A model generated the notes under the pieces. That model saw nothing but the letters and a program-made list of their open reading frames with translations. It made no database searches and had not been told where the DNA came from. DNA of 64,000 bases, taken from positions 1,426,001 to 1,490,000 of the forward strand of contig KV748210.1 in assembly GCA_001692895.1 (NCBI GenBank), given 5' to 3'. The stretch is from Cenococcum geophilum 1.58. Taxonomy: Eukaryota; Ascomycota; Dothideomycetes; Gloniales; Gloniaceae. The translations under genes and the position numbers were made by a program. Of the stretch, positions 11,489 to 23,665 are shown one piece after another; position 1 is the first letter of the stretch; every line of letters begins with the position of its first letter.

Positions 11489-12447
11489 TCATCGTCGAAG
11501 ACTATCCAGCCTGGCCTGGAGGTCATCGTCACCTGGGTCTCCCCCAACAACCTGTGCCACTCTTCCATCTGCAACGGTGGTCTTCTGTAATCCAGACGGA
11601 GTTTCTCCGAGCTATAGGACATTTGTCAGCACAGAGATTGTAAAGAACGCCATCAGACGTACGGCTTGTCCAAGATCTATCCCTATCTCATCCAGAACTT
11701 GATTAACAACTTCCTCCCCCTCCTCCTCATCTTCCAGCCCTGTGACATCATCAATAGCGTCGTCCATCATCTCCTGTCGCTGGTCCATAATGTCGTTTTC
11801 CTTTTCAAACTCCATAGCGATTCGCTGAAGAGCTGGGAGATTCATTTGGCGGTTCATGCTACCTAACAAGGCTGGATTACGGTATTAGCATTAGTATAGT
11901 TGAACGAACAAGTGGATGATATACTAGTAGCGCCTTTCATAGACTGCATCATTTGTTCGTTGCTCCGCACCGTCTATAAATTAAATAAGAATTGCTTCGT
12001 AAAAAAGGAACCAAAGATATAAACCTGTATCCTCAACGAGATTGCTTGTAGCTGAGTCCGCATTTGATAGAACTTTTGAATGTACCTAGAGGCGACAGTG
12101 ATCGTAAGCATGGTGTCCAAAGAAATGAATGCCTTTAGTATGACGAAAGCGCTGGCGACTCGTAATCCGTACCTTCTGGTCCGCACCAAGTCCTTTGCCT
12201 GAATTCTGAGAGGTCCCATTTGTCCATTTTTTGCGCTCTTCTTGATGTCCTGGACTAGCTTCTTCTCCTGATTCTCTAGTTTGACCCTTTCTCGATCCAA
12301 CTCTCGCTGAGTCTTTTCAAGGGCTCTCTGATGCTTCCGCAGCCGCTCAGCTGGTGTCATGCGCTTGCCAAAGGCCCACTCAACGATCTGATGGCACTGT
12401 CAGTAGGCTGATCAAGAAGGTAGTGAGATCGCTATCCTGACATTCAT
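11489..12447 (-). CDS. vps2: ESCRT-III subunit Vps2/Did4 (CHMP2 family)
   Basis: Core ESCRT-III protein that assembles with Vps24 and Snf7 on endosomal membranes during multivesicular-body sorting and is removed by Vps4. Six exons join in frame (654 nt, 217 aa): 12447-12442, 12387-12173, 12085-12025, 11973-11925, 11862-11663 and 11611-11489. Exon 1 is only ATG-AAT and completes the family N-terminus MNIVEWAFGKRMTPAERL. A long basic helix follows (ALEKTQRELDRERVKLE), then TRRYIQKFYQMRTQL, the acidic helix (FEKENDIMDQRQEMMDDAIDD) and a C-terminal DDDLQARLDSLRR, the MIM1-type Vps4-binding motif. Length suits the family. The intron after exon 2 is 87 nt and free of stops, so retention would keep the frame. 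The fourth junction is the least certain. VPS2 is divergent from FZO1. Confidence 0.93.
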
Positions 12448-12908
12448 CTTGCCCAAGCTTCAGATATTGAATATGCAGGAGGTGCAATGTGTGGGGTATA
12501 TCTAATGTGTTGAACCGCAGTGGTATTGGGTTTGGTGGCTTGCTGCGGTGATAAGGCTATGAAGTCGGAGGCTGGCTTGCTTCTTAATGGCCTACCGACC
12601 TAAGCTCAAATTAGAACGCCCTGCAATTTTCAAAGTCTCGACACAGAGCTCTAGATATCTTCAAAGATGTTATGTTAGCGTATTTATATTAGATTTATAA
12701 CTTATTAGATTAACGATTGCTTACCCTTTAATTTGTGGTGGCATTCGTAAAGATAGCGGCATAACTCCAAGCGTACAGCCGCGAAAGTCGCCTTGGCATT
12801 CGTCGCCACCGAAAAACGTCCGCGCATCATCAATCCCGCATTCCTCTCTTCCTCTACATCTCACGACATGCATCTTTACCCCCCAACGCATGTTCCGCTG
12901 CAGTCGCA
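12448..12908. promoter_or_regulatory. Divergent promoter region, VPS2 / FZO1
   Basis: These 461 bp separate the start codons of VPS2 (reverse) and FZO1 (forward), so both promoters should lie here. The middle, at about 12665-12715, is A+T-rich. I see no reading frame with support and no binding site I would name. Confidence 0.5.
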
Positions 12909-15900
12909 ATGAACCCAGATCGCCATTCAGATGATGGTCATGCCCCAGAAGGCTCTTCCTGCCGCACCGCGGACCCACAACCAGGCTCTATTCTTCCTCA
13001 TCATGCACCCAGTCGTCCCAATTACATGACAGTTGGGTCGGGTTCGACCCCCGAAGCTGCGGCACGCCTTGTTGCGATGCTTGATGATGATTCTGGGTAT
13101 GGAGGAAGTCTGGCAGACGGGGAGAGCCTCAGTCGAGGGTGGCACCCGGGACTCACGAGCGACCGGCCAACACCAAGCCATACGCCCGTTCTGCCGGGTG
13201 GGAACAATCCTAGCGGTACGCATATACAGCCCATAATAATAATTTTATGTAGCTAGGACTAATTATGTGTTCGCAGTTGAAAACGAAAGACGAACAGTTG
13301 CGAGCCATGTTCTACAACTCTACTAGTATAGTCACCTCCATCCAATCGATATTCTCTCGTACTAACCAAAACTAGCAACCAGAATAAGATAGCACTGGGC
13401 CGTGCAATTCACGGTACTATTGATACCTTAAGGAAATTCCAAGATATGAACTTAAAGTGGCCTGCACATTACCCTTCAGTTCAAACAGATCCTTCACCGC
13501 TATCTCAATCACGCAACGACCCCCGCCCCGACCTTCACCACACCCAATCAACACTTAACAGCCACCTTGATCTAGAGCAGGGCCCACCAAGGCCTCCAGG
13601 TCCCCGGCGTGCAGGTACTTCTCTTGGCGAGGACTCTACCCACGCCGAATCCAGCTCTGCCGCGGCTCGAAAACCAGTTACAGAACCCAGACTAGTTTCT
13701 CCACAGCTTGCCCATGACTTTTCAGTTTTAAAACTAGAATTGAAGATGGGAGGCCGAAACCAGACGGATCTTGTTCACTCGCTAGAAAAAGGCTCAATAG
13801 CATCCTTGCTTGATGGCCAAATCCAACAAAGTATCCGACATCTATATGCTCTAAAGGAAAGAATCGAAGACACTTCAAGTAAGGTCCTCGTAACTGGAGA
13901 CCTTAACGCTGGAAAGTCGACGTTCTGTAACGCTCTGCTGCGTAGGAAGGTTCTTCCAGAGGACCAGCAACCATGCACCAGCATATTTTGTGAAGTGCTT
14001 GACTTCAGGGAGAACGGCAGTATTGAAGAAGTTCACGGGGTCCCCATCGGGTCCGTGTATAATCGGCATGACGAGAGTACTTACACGGTCTTCTCTTTAA
14101 ATGAGCTCGAGAGAATTGTGACGGACAATGAACACTTCTCACAATGCAAAATATATGTCAAAGATATACGCTCTGTGGACGAATCTCTGCTTAACAATGG
14201 CGTCGTGGACATAGCACTTATCGACGCCCCGGGATTAAATAACGACTCGTTGAAGACCACAGCAGTATTCGCTAGGCAGGAAGAGATCGACGTCGTTGTT
14301 TTCGTGGTTTCTGCAGCAAATCACTTCACTTTATCTGCTAAAGAATTTATATTCAATGCTGCCCGCGAAAAGGCTTATATTTTCATGGTGGTAAACGGAT
14401 TTGACAACATCAGAGATAAAAAGAGATGCCAGGAGATGATATTAAAACAAGTGGCACATTTGAGTCCCGCAACGTTCAAAGAATCCGCCGAACTTGTTCA
14501 CTTTGTTTCTAGCAATGCCATTCCTGTCGCCACAACGGGTCTTCAGGGAGGTGATGGCGGGTCTTCTGGCTCCACTGGCTCTGGCTTCAATGGACTTAGT
14601 GATGAACCCGATGATGGAGACGACGACGATGATGACGATGATGAGCTGAAGGGCAAGCATGGTGAGCCCGGTTCCCCCGGAGGGAAAGGCAAAGGCAAGG
14701 AGCGTGAGAAAATACGGGACTTTGAAGAACTCGAAGCCTCTTTGCGGCGATTTGTTCTCGAGAAACGCGCACGGTCAAAATTGGCCCCTGCTAAAACGTA
14801 CCTTATGAACGTTCTCAGTGACATTAACAGCCTTGCCTCGGTCAATCGGGATGTTGCCCAGGGAGAGCTGGACCGCGTGCGCAAGGAACTGGATGAACTA
14901 GAGCCAGCATATGAACAGTCTAAGAAATCGAGGACTGAAGCTGGCGAGGCTGTTGACCATACGGTCGAAGAAGTTACCTCCCAGGTCTACGGGTATACTA
15001 GGGACACACTCAACAGCTCAATTGAACAAATTGCGGAACGGGACCTTGGAATACCTTACCCTGGTCTACTGAGTGCCTATCAGTACGCTGAAGATATCAG
15101 AGACGCTATGCTCCAAGAAATTTCGGAGACTGCGAGATTGTGCGAAGAGCATGCCCGCAATCGAGCAGTGCAAGGCTTCAATGGAATCAAAAGCCTGGGG
15201 ATTCTCCACCTCGGTAACAAACTATACGCTGACGTTATGTTTCTTCCTGAAAGGATGTTTAGGAAGCCTATGCATGCTCTCGCACGACAAGTTGACGTAG
15301 ACGTTGAGTTATGGGATTTTTTCGACGTAGCAAACTTGTGGGAGCGGCAGGAAAAGGTTGCAGGGACAGGCATGGCAATGACAGTTGCGGGCGTCATTGG
15401 CAGTAGGATGGTCGGAGGCGTTGGTTGGCTCGATGGTGCTCTCGGTGCTATGAAGATCATGGGCTCTAACAACATGCGGAGGCTAATCCTTCCTGGCCTT
15501 ATAGCGACTAGTAAGAGGGTACTTTTTTTGTCTTGTGTTCATGGCTAACTTTCATTATAGTGGTTATTGGGGTCTCCTACGCACTGACTTCTATACCTCG
15601 ATCACTACCCCGTCGGCTGAGTGCTAAGCTGTCTACCCAACTCGCTGTGCTTGACTATACTCATACAAACGCATTGCGCATCAGCTCAGAAGTCCGCAGG
15701 GCGCTTAAGGGACCTGCAAATGACCTTCGCATCGGCCTGCAGCGAAGTGTAGAGAAGCTGCAGATCAAGAAGGAAGAAACAGCTAAATTTAGGACGGAGG
15801 CAGAAGTAGCGAGGAAGTACTTTGCGAATCTCGTTCGTGACAGTAATGACATTAAGCACGGCGTAGAACGAGTAGATCTCGAAGGGTCTCCACCTGGCCT

Positions 15901-15922
15901 AGCAGCCATGTATGGTAATTAA
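12909..15922 (+). CDS. fzo1: Mitofusin Fzo1, outer-membrane dynamin-like GTPase
   Basis: Transmembrane GTPase that tethers and fuses mitochondrial outer membranes. Four exons join in frame: 12909-13215, 13277-13325, 13376-15510 and 15561-15922 (2853 nt, 950 aa). The N-terminal region is Pro/Ser-rich. ERRTVASHVL and KIALGRAIHGTIDTLRK form the first heptad region. The GTPase domain follows, with P-loop GDLNAGKST, switch threonine in QPCTSI, DAPGLN, and VVNGFD where NKxD is expected. An acidic and Gly-rich insertion with about eight consecutive Asp lies near 14612-14640. Next come coiled coil (ELDRVRKELDELEPAYEQ), two hydrophobic segments (near 15355-15450 and 15490-15600, the second interrupted by the last intron), and a C-terminal heptad repeat ending PPGLAAMYGN. 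The last intron begins 13 codons into the second membrane segment. Confidence 0.95.
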
Positions 15923-16345
15923 CGACATGGAGAGCGGTTATAAGGGATTTGTTTCCGTGGTATAAACTTTGCCACTTCTGTCATTTCTAGAGTCTTTAAC
16001 GGCATTGGGTTGGTGTTCGGTGATGGTATTCCCTCAAAGTCCGCTTTGGAATTTTTGGCTTTCAGCTTCTCGTGAAACCCTCAGTCCGCTGGAAGCAAGG
16101 CTACCGCAATTCCTCTCAGCACACCTAAGTACACGCATTGAATGCAGAAATCAAATTAGAAAACTTAGTATTGTTTAAATACTTCTGTGTGAAATCCCGA
16201 CCGTGGTTGAGTCTTGTAATGAAATATAAGGTAGAGTATTATGTAATAAGGCCCAGCATTTACGATTTCCCTATGCGCTCAACATTGTCCTCACCTCTCT
16301 CCTCCAGCCCTCTCTATGGCTAGCGACGTTGAATCTGGGCGATAG
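15923..16345. other. Intergenic region FZO1-TUL1
   Basis: These 423 bp lie between two forward genes. They hold the 3-prime flank of the mitofusin gene and the promoter of the RING-ligase gene. 16290-16315 is a pyrimidine-rich tract (CTCCTCACCTCTCTCCTCCAG type), common before fungal start codons. I see no gene. Confidence 0.5.
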
Positions 16346-18851
16346 ATGGCGAACACGCGGGATCCTCGACCCTTTATTCTATTCTTAATACTCATATTTC
16401 TTTTGAATTCTGCAGAACAGCAACAACAATCCTTCGGTCCCCACTCTCGGTATGATGATGCCATCGCTCGAGAACGTGACGCACTGGATGTTCTGAACAA
16501 AACCCATTACGGAAGCTTTGATACTGAACAAGGAAGCTGGTTAAATCTGACAGGATTCAGACATGACGATGGGCTAGCCTGGAGTCTGTTCAAACCTGTT
16601 CAGCAGCGAGTGAGGGAACAAACGGTGGCTTTACTAGGGGCGCAAACCGAGGCATCGTTAAACGGCTCCCTAGAGGACTCCAGCTATACTGCCGTATACC
16701 ACAATGTCACTGGCCACGTAAAGGGGGAGTGGGTACGGTCAAAAGTTGGCCATGGTCTACCTGCACCGCACCTCAACATCTCCTCCATGTTGCCGGAAAA
16801 CGCCTATCCTTTCTCAGACTATGATAGAAACCTCACCGGCACCGGTGGTAGTGTGCGTCTCCACTTCAATGAGGCAGAAGGACGAACACGGGCAGATATG
16901 AATAAATCCATCTCTGACATCAGCGCTCGCATGGTCATTGGGGATGATACCTCTCTGGGGGACTGGTGGGAATTTACGCTTCATGGTGTACATTTCCTCA
17001 AGTTTGGGGGCATGTTACTAACGACTACAAGCGAGAAGTAAGTTCTTTCCACATTGTTCCCGCATGTTGTGTGCTCACAACCTTAGATTCTCCGGAATCT
17101 TTGCGCTTCCACATCTCACGTTAAATGAGCACCTCTACTCTATCTCTCAAGAGATATTAAATCTTACTATTCAAGATATGATTATACGTCAAACATCTCG
17201 GTCGGTCGTTACATCGAATCCATGGTCCTCTGCAGTAGATGGCTCAAGTGACAGCCTAGTACCGGCGCTGCATTGCGAGTATGTAGTGTATTTACAACAG
17301 CATCCAGTTCTCTTCCATTCTCCCTCCAAACTATACCCTAGCAGTAATCCGTACTATCTAAAGTTCATTGAAGATGAGCTGCGGTATCCCACCGGATCTC
17401 CCCTTCCTGGTCCGTCTCAGTTGTCTATGTCTATGGTTGCATTTTCGCCCGATTGTGGGTTCGTCATAGAATCAAAGGGACCTCCGGATTACACGCGGCA
17501 GGAAGGCTCTCATTTAAAGGGATCTAAACTCGACATATCCATGAGCTTGGCAAGACGTAGTACCCTCATTTTTGCCGTTGTGATAGCTGTGCAACTCATG
17601 TTCCTCGTGAGGCAAATGAAAGAAACATCGACACCATCTACACGCAGCCGTGTTGGCTTTTACACAATAGCTACGCTAGCTTTAGGGGACGGCTTCGCCT
17701 TTTTAACGCTTGTTTTCATGCACATCTACTCTGGGACATCGCTTCTCGCTTTGCATGCCACTACATTCCTCGCATTATTCTCGGTGGTTTTCGAGTTGAG
17801 ATTTCTGATGGACATTTGGACTGTCCAGGCTACTGAACGGAGGCGGCAGGAAAGGCAGGAAGGCTCTGAAACCGCCACGAATTATATGAGTGCCCGAACA
17901 CCCCAAGATATGCAGCCAATGGGACCAGTCATATCAGCTGCAGGTAGTGACAGCCTGCCACTGCCAGTTACAGCAAATCGACCTGGGGTAGATACCGGGA
18001 CAACGCCTATCATTCTTCCACCTGATCAAGACGGAGATGAAGCAACGGAGAACACAAACGTCGCAGTTACTGGCGCGGCTGGAACCGCTCCAACTGGTGC
18101 TGAACTTGGCGCTCTATATACACGCTACTGCTTCCTCCTGTTCGTGACTTGCTTTCTAACTTTACACTCTACCTCTTGGCCCACCGCCGCTCGCTCTATT
18201 TACAGCAACACTCTTCTATTCATTTATCTGTCCTTCTGGTGTCCACAAATATACAGGAACATCATGCGCAATTGCAGAAAAGCTTTACGTTGGGACTTTG
18301 TCATCGGCCAAAGCGCTGTCCGACTAATTCCTATCACATATTTTTACGCAGTATCCGGTAACATCTTCTTTGCCCAAACTGACCTTCGAGCGCTATCGGT
18401 CTTGGTCGGATGGATCTGGATCCAGATCATGGCTCTTTTAAGCCAGGATATACTTGGCCCACGATTCTTTATCCGGGAAGGGTGGGCGCCACCCGCCTAC
18501 GATTACCATCCTATCCTGCGGGAAGATGAGGAGGGCGCTAACATGCCCATCGGATCTACCCAATTGCCTGAAGATGATCCTGTGTCGCCTTCTGCCATAA
18601 AGCCAGGAGAGTCGAAGGAAAAGGGCAAGAAAATTTTCGACTGCACTATCTGCACCCAAGATATTGAGGTGTCAGTAATACCAGCTGGGGGCCCTGTTGA
18701 AGGCACCTCTGGCATCGGTGGCAACATCTTATCTCGGAGAGCGTATATGGTTACCCCATGTCGGCACATATTTCATACGCCGTGTCTTGAAGGCTGGATG
18801 AGATATCGATTGCAATGTCCTAACTGTCGCGACATTCTTCCCCCTCTCTGA
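16346..18851 (+). CDS. dsc1: Membrane RING E3 ubiquitin ligase, Tul1/Dsc1 family
   Basis: Golgi/endosomal transmembrane ubiquitin ligase, the catalytic subunit of the Dsc complex. In fission yeast and Aspergillus that complex takes part in SREBP cleavage, and in budding yeast in Golgi and vacuolar membrane-protein quality control. Two exons: 16346-17037 and 17087-18851 (2457 nt, 818 aa). The N-terminus is a signal or anchor sequence (FILFLILIFLL). A long lumenal domain with many N-glycosylation sequons follows, then several membrane segments (from about 17560 to 18470). A C-terminal cytosolic RING closes the protein: CTICTQDI, a Gly-rich spacer, PCRHIFHTPCLEGWM and CPNCRDILPPL, a C3H2C3 arrangement. 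The order and the RING at the very C-terminus are typical of Tul1/Dsc1. The Cys and His ligands I can place are intact. Confidence 0.92.
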
Positions 18852-19647
18852 ATTATTCCAGAAGAATTCATGGACCGGATGGCTCGAAACATCTAATGCG
18901 CCTCCGAATTTGCATCAACACGCCAATCAAAAAGATTGAAGGATACGAAACACTTCTTTATCCTTTCAGTAAACTAAGCAACTACATAGTAATCAAAGTA
19001 GCCTTTTATTAATACTAGGCAACCATTTAAGATCGCAGTTGCTCGTCTAACTGACACCTGGAAAACTCGTTCACTTATACTTTAGTAATACTTGATTGGG
19101 TTCCGGTGTCTATGTTGTCTTGGAGAGTTACAAGGGCAAACATACGAATGATGAAAGCTGCACAAAAGCTTAGACCGATCCAGGGAGTGATCGTCTACAG
19201 TGCAGAAGAGTAACAATTAAATTGATCCGGTGTTGTTGTATCAACTCCCTGCCTAAAGAATCGGTTACCCCAAGTCTCAAGACTCTTTACATGAGTTGAT
19301 GATGCTATATGTGATTTTACCTCCTTTAGATACCAATGATTCCTTAGCGGTTCCATTGAGCCACCTAGGTGTCTCTACACTTGCTCAATTAAACAATAGC
19401 GTTGTGCACCCTTCCCTACTACACCCCCAGGTGACCATCTTAAAATCGACCTTGACCTAAGCAACGAATCCTAATAAAAGGCGTAATACCATAAATAATT
19501 AGCCAACGCTAGCCCGAGGCGCGGACAAAGAACATTGAGATTTGAGGCCGCCTATTAACAGAAGCCGTGCTTTGCAGTAACAAAAGACACCAATCTCAAT
19601 GATAGATCTAACAGCCAAAAGCACTAGAACCGCATCATTTGATATGT
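18852..19647. other. Convergent 3-prime region
   Basis: These 796 bp separate the ends of the converging RING-ligase (+) and DUF4604 (-) genes. The region should contain both 3-prime UTRs and polyadenylation signals. I see no reading frame, RNA gene or repeat I can support. Confidence 0.5.
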
Positions 19648-20217
19648 TTATGCCGTTGCATCTTCATCAAACGATAATTTGATGGTCTTCGCTTTCTTTT
19701 TCGGCTTGCCGACAGGCTTGCTGTTCCCGACTTTAACATCTACATCGTCATCTTCACCAATAACTTTGACGGCTTTCCTCTTCTTAAGGCCTTTTCCAAT
19801 TTCCGTTAGCCGTTGCTTTGCTGATAGATCTCCCTTCTGGTTGGATGGATTATCTGCAGGTAGTGCAATGGTAGTAGATAAGCCCTCCTTTTCGTCAGCG
19901 TCCGCACTTTGAATTCCGCGCTCTTCGTTAAGGGTGTTTCCTGCTAACAGTGCTTCATATTCGGATTTTGACAGGGCCATGTTGCTATCTTCGAGAACAT
20001 ACGTTGGGCCATCATCCTCGTCTTCTTGCTTTTCCCGTTTCGGCCTTGCGAAAGGGCGATCATGGCGATCCGAGTCCGTACCGCTCACTTCACCTTTCAA
20101 CCTCCGCAAGAAAGCAGGCTCTTTGGCATCTGTAGATATTACTATGTAAATAGTATGTTACAAACAACCACGCGGGGAGATAGTACCATAGCTGAGGTTT
20201 TTGGCTTTGAAGCTCAT
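19648..20217 (-). CDS. DUF4604 (KIAA1143-like) small charged protein
   Basis: A conserved eukaryotic small protein of unknown function, probably nuclear. Two exons: 20217-20187 and 20129-19648 (513 nt, 170 aa). Exon 1 encodes MSFKAKNLSY and splicing into DAKEPAFLRRLKGE gives the signature start of the family, which is why I extend beyond the first ATG of the long exon. The body is highly charged. YVLEDSNMALSKSEYEALL is the central conserved block. The C-terminus has Lys-rich stretches (KKRKAVKV, KPKKKAKTIKLSF) that could act as nuclear localisation signals. It is divergent from the KTR gene. Confidence 0.85.
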
Positions 20218-21160
20218 TTTTTTTACGACTAGACTTGTGTGGCAATAAATAGATATTTGCAAATTAGGTATTTTTCCTGTTTAGATACAGAGCATGATGA
20301 TGTCACGTGGTGTTGAAGGCCTGATTAAAATTTTGGCTTGACGCGTAACCTCGACGGGTGGCTTCAAAGAGTGATACGAATTGACTTGGTCGACCTGGCC
20401 TTGGACTTCCCGAGCGTGCGAGCTTGTAATTAGTACCGTGAATGTATACAGATTAGACGCGCCGTGTGAGGGGCGCTATTGTTGAGGTGGCAATAGAAGT
20501 AGCAGCAAAATCGAAGGAAAGGGGCGCCCATTTAGGCGCGCTCTTGGCGAGGATCCAAGGCGGAATTGGCATGTCAATTTTGGTGTTGACCTCGATGGTG
20601 CTCCGTGATTGATAGTAGGACACATTGCTGTGTCTTACCCTCTTGCAACAAAGCGCCTTTAGGCTCAGATCTCTCCAGTATCGTTGTCGCTGCCGGACCG
20701 TTGTTCGTTGCCCGTCCCTTGTCTCTTGGCATCGACCTCCTGGGTGAGATACGCTTTCCTCACAACGGCGACACCTCAGCATCAAGACCTTCGTCTAGAA
20801 AAGTTTCACCCTTCCACCATACCGCTAACACCTCCCACCCACGACTCTAGCTCTGTCTCGCAATTCCTGTGGGCTTCACATTGGCGACCCTGCCACCCTC
20901 GCCGACGGGCACTTTCAGACCTGCTCACATTTTGGAGGATTCTCCAGCCGTTCGTTACTTGCCTCACCTCTTATCTACTTCAACATTCTGTTACGGAACG
21001 ATCTCCCAGTCACATACGCCCTGCGCTGCTGGCTCCTAGTTCCCTCCGTTCTGATCTTGGTCTTCTTGTAGAGCATTCTGCTCCACTGGCTGGATCCAGA
21101 GCGGCATAGTCGCAGCACTTCCCCCGGGCTAAATTGACGCGCCATCGACATCCAGCACTG
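20218..21160. promoter_or_regulatory. Divergent promoter region, DUF4604 gene / KTR gene
   Basis: These 943 bp lie between two divergent start codons. A TCACGTG E-box lies at about 20301-20307. Pyrimidine-rich DNA runs from about 20750 towards the KTR start, where a 5-prime leader is likely. In-frame near-cognate codons exist upstream of the KTR ATG but I see no conserved protein in them. Confidence 0.45.
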
Positions 21161-22907
21161 ATGGGGCTTGTACAAAATCTTGTCAAGAGGATACCATCTT
21201 CTCCCAGTCTGCCTTCCCTCGATGATCTCTCACGCAGAGCAGACAAATTGTCCCCTCGATTAGCCTTTTTCCGCCGCCGCATACGCCTAAAAGGCAACTC
21301 CTCCATCTCGATACCCCTTGGGCTTGTCCTACTTTTCCCTTGTATTGTCATAATATTAATACTTATTCTCTTTGTACGGCATCCCCAATCGCCTGGCATA
21401 ATATTGATGCCCGCTGGGGCACCTCCGTCAATACGGTATGACCGACAAACCCGCATGCAGCTGTCCCCACATATAATATTAGTTGCTAATAAAAACATTA
21501 TCTATAGGCGAATAAGTGACAAGCACGACAAAGTTTTCGTAACTGGCTGCTTAGAACCTCAAGTAAACGCTCCCCGGGCGAATGCGGCTTTCGTCGTGCT
21601 AGCAAGGAACAAAGAGCTAGAAGGAGTAATACAATCAATCAAATCGATCGAGAGGCATTTCAACAGGTGGTTCCACTACCCATATGTCTTTCTCAATGAT
21701 GGCGATTTCAATTCTACCTTCAAGGAGACAGTCCTGAATTACACTAGTTCAAGCGTAGAATGGGGGAAGATAGATTCAACCATGTGGGGATATCCGACAT
21801 GGATGGATATGGCAGTTGCAAAAGAAGGAATTCAAAAACAGGGAGACGCTGCGATTATGTATGGAGGAATGGAGAGCTATCACCACATGTGTCGGTTTTA
21901 TTCTGGGTTAGTCATGTGCCTCCGTTTTGCATGCTTCCAAACTAATGCTCTGTACAGGTTCTTCTACAAGCATGAGCTCCTCCAAAAGTACGAATGGTAT
22001 TGGAGACTGGAGCCGGAAATCAAATACTTCTGCGATATTACTTAGTATAAACCACATTATCTCGACATATTGCTCAAACGGCGCTAACAACTGACAGTGA
22101 CCCGTTCATTCATATGGAACGTGAGAAAAAAACGTATGGTTTCACAATCGCTGTCAAAGAACTGAAGGAAACGGTGCCGAATATCTTCAGGTACGCGTCG
22201 GCGTACAAGCGAATGAACAACCTCACCTCTAAAGGCCTGTGGGAAATGTTTGTAGAGAAGCCTGAAGAAAAGCCCGATGCGCTCCCGAAAGACGATCTAA
22301 AATATAAAAAGCCTTTGCCTGAAGAGATCCTTAGTACTGAGCCTGGGACAGGTTCATTACCTGATATTGATCCAGAGGCGATGGAGGGAGAGAAATACAA
22401 CATGTGCCATTTCTGGAGCAATTTTGAGATTGCCCGCCTGGATTGGTTCCGAAGCAAGGAATATAACGACTTCTTTGAAATGATGGATCGTAGTGGAGGG
22501 TTTTGGATGGAGCGGGTAAGCTACCACTTGAGAATTTGGACAAGCTCAAGCTAACATTCAATCAGTGGGGAGATGCGCCCATCCATTCACTCGCCGCCGG
22601 AGCTCTCCTAGGGCCAAAAGATATCCACTACTTCCGTGATTTCGGCTATCGTCATACTACCATCCAACATTGCCCAGCAAATGCACCAGCACGTCAGCTT
22701 CCTCGGATACCTTTTCTTGAACAAACAACGCTAGACGAGAAGAAGCGCATCGAAGAAGATGAATACTGGGCATCGTACGATTCTCCGAAGGAGAACGGCG
22801 TTGGTTGTAGATGTAAATGTGATACGGACATTGTGGATGTAGAAGGCAAGCAAGGTAGTTGCCTTTCGGAATGGGTCGATGTCGCTGGTGGTTGGTCGTC
22901 TCCATAG
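21161..22907 (+). CDS. KTR/KRE2-family alpha-1,2-mannosyltransferase (GT15)
   Basis: Type II Golgi enzyme that adds alpha-1,2-mannose from GDP-mannose to O- and N-linked glycans. Four exons: 21161-21906, 21958-22044, 22098-22515 and 22566-22907 (1593 nt, 530 aa). A short basic cytosolic tail precedes one signal-anchor segment at about residues 48-72 (IPLGLVLLFPCIVIILILIL). The catalytic domain begins with RANAAFVVLARN. It contains FHYPYVFLNDGDF, MWGYPTWMD, the family block EWYWRLEPEIKYFCDITYD (completed by the second splice), GFTIAVKELKETVPN, NMCHFWSNFEIA and GDAPIHSLAAGAL. The C-terminal part has a Cys cluster (CRCKC). An insertion around 22270-22380, rich in Pro, Glu and Lys, lies in the domain. 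I do not assign a particular KTR paralogue. Confidence 0.93.
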
Positions 22908-23665
22908 ACTGGACAAGGCGGTCACGGATGTGTTTTATTGCTTCATAATACCTTTCAAACATGGTTTCATCTTGTCACTGCTTGCTACAGCCCGGTGGCT
23001 TGTCTTTTTTGCGCAACCCTTTCGTCTGGATGAGGTTGCATACTTCTGGGATGTATCATGGAGTTTGGAAGGCTGCACAATGTACTTATTGCTCGATTTT
23101 TACTGTCGGCTCGACAGGACAACAATACCACCATAACGTCGAAAGGTGAGGAGACAGTTCACCCGGGCGGCTGTTAGTTAAATGCATGCTTGCAAGACTG
23201 GAGAATGATACTCGGCTGAAGATAAAGTCGACGCTTATTTTTGACCTTTCTGGTGGCCTTCGTGGGAACTCCGGCATGTGGTCCTAGTGGATGTGATATC
23301 GCCGATAAGCTTGACCTCTATCGCGGGGCTCCTCCCCGCCTTACAATACTCAACACCTGCACGTCGAGCATAAATCCGCATTACGGCTTGCTGCGGATAG
23401 GTGCTTCCCTGAAGAAAGGCGTTTACCCTACAGCCAACACCAGCAACCGTCAGACTCTTTGGCCAACTCAACGCTCGCCCCGCTCTGCGTTTCACAAGGC
23501 TCCGCTAAGAGCCATTTCACTTTAAGGTTAGGCAGTCACCCCCGACACGTTGAGCACCGAAGGATATCCTCTCTACTTTCCCTTAACTTCTCTCCTTTCT
23601 TTCTATATCCTTCCCTCTTCCACCATTTCGTCGAGTCTGCTCCTTCTTAGGACACCTCGCTAATT
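22908..23665. other. Intergenic region KTR gene-878-aa gene
   Basis: These 758 bp lie between two forward genes. The last ~150 bp before the next ATG are strongly pyrimidine-rich (CTCTCTACTTTCCC and CTTCTCTCC type), as in many fungal promoters and leaders. I see no gene or structural RNA. Confidence 0.45.
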
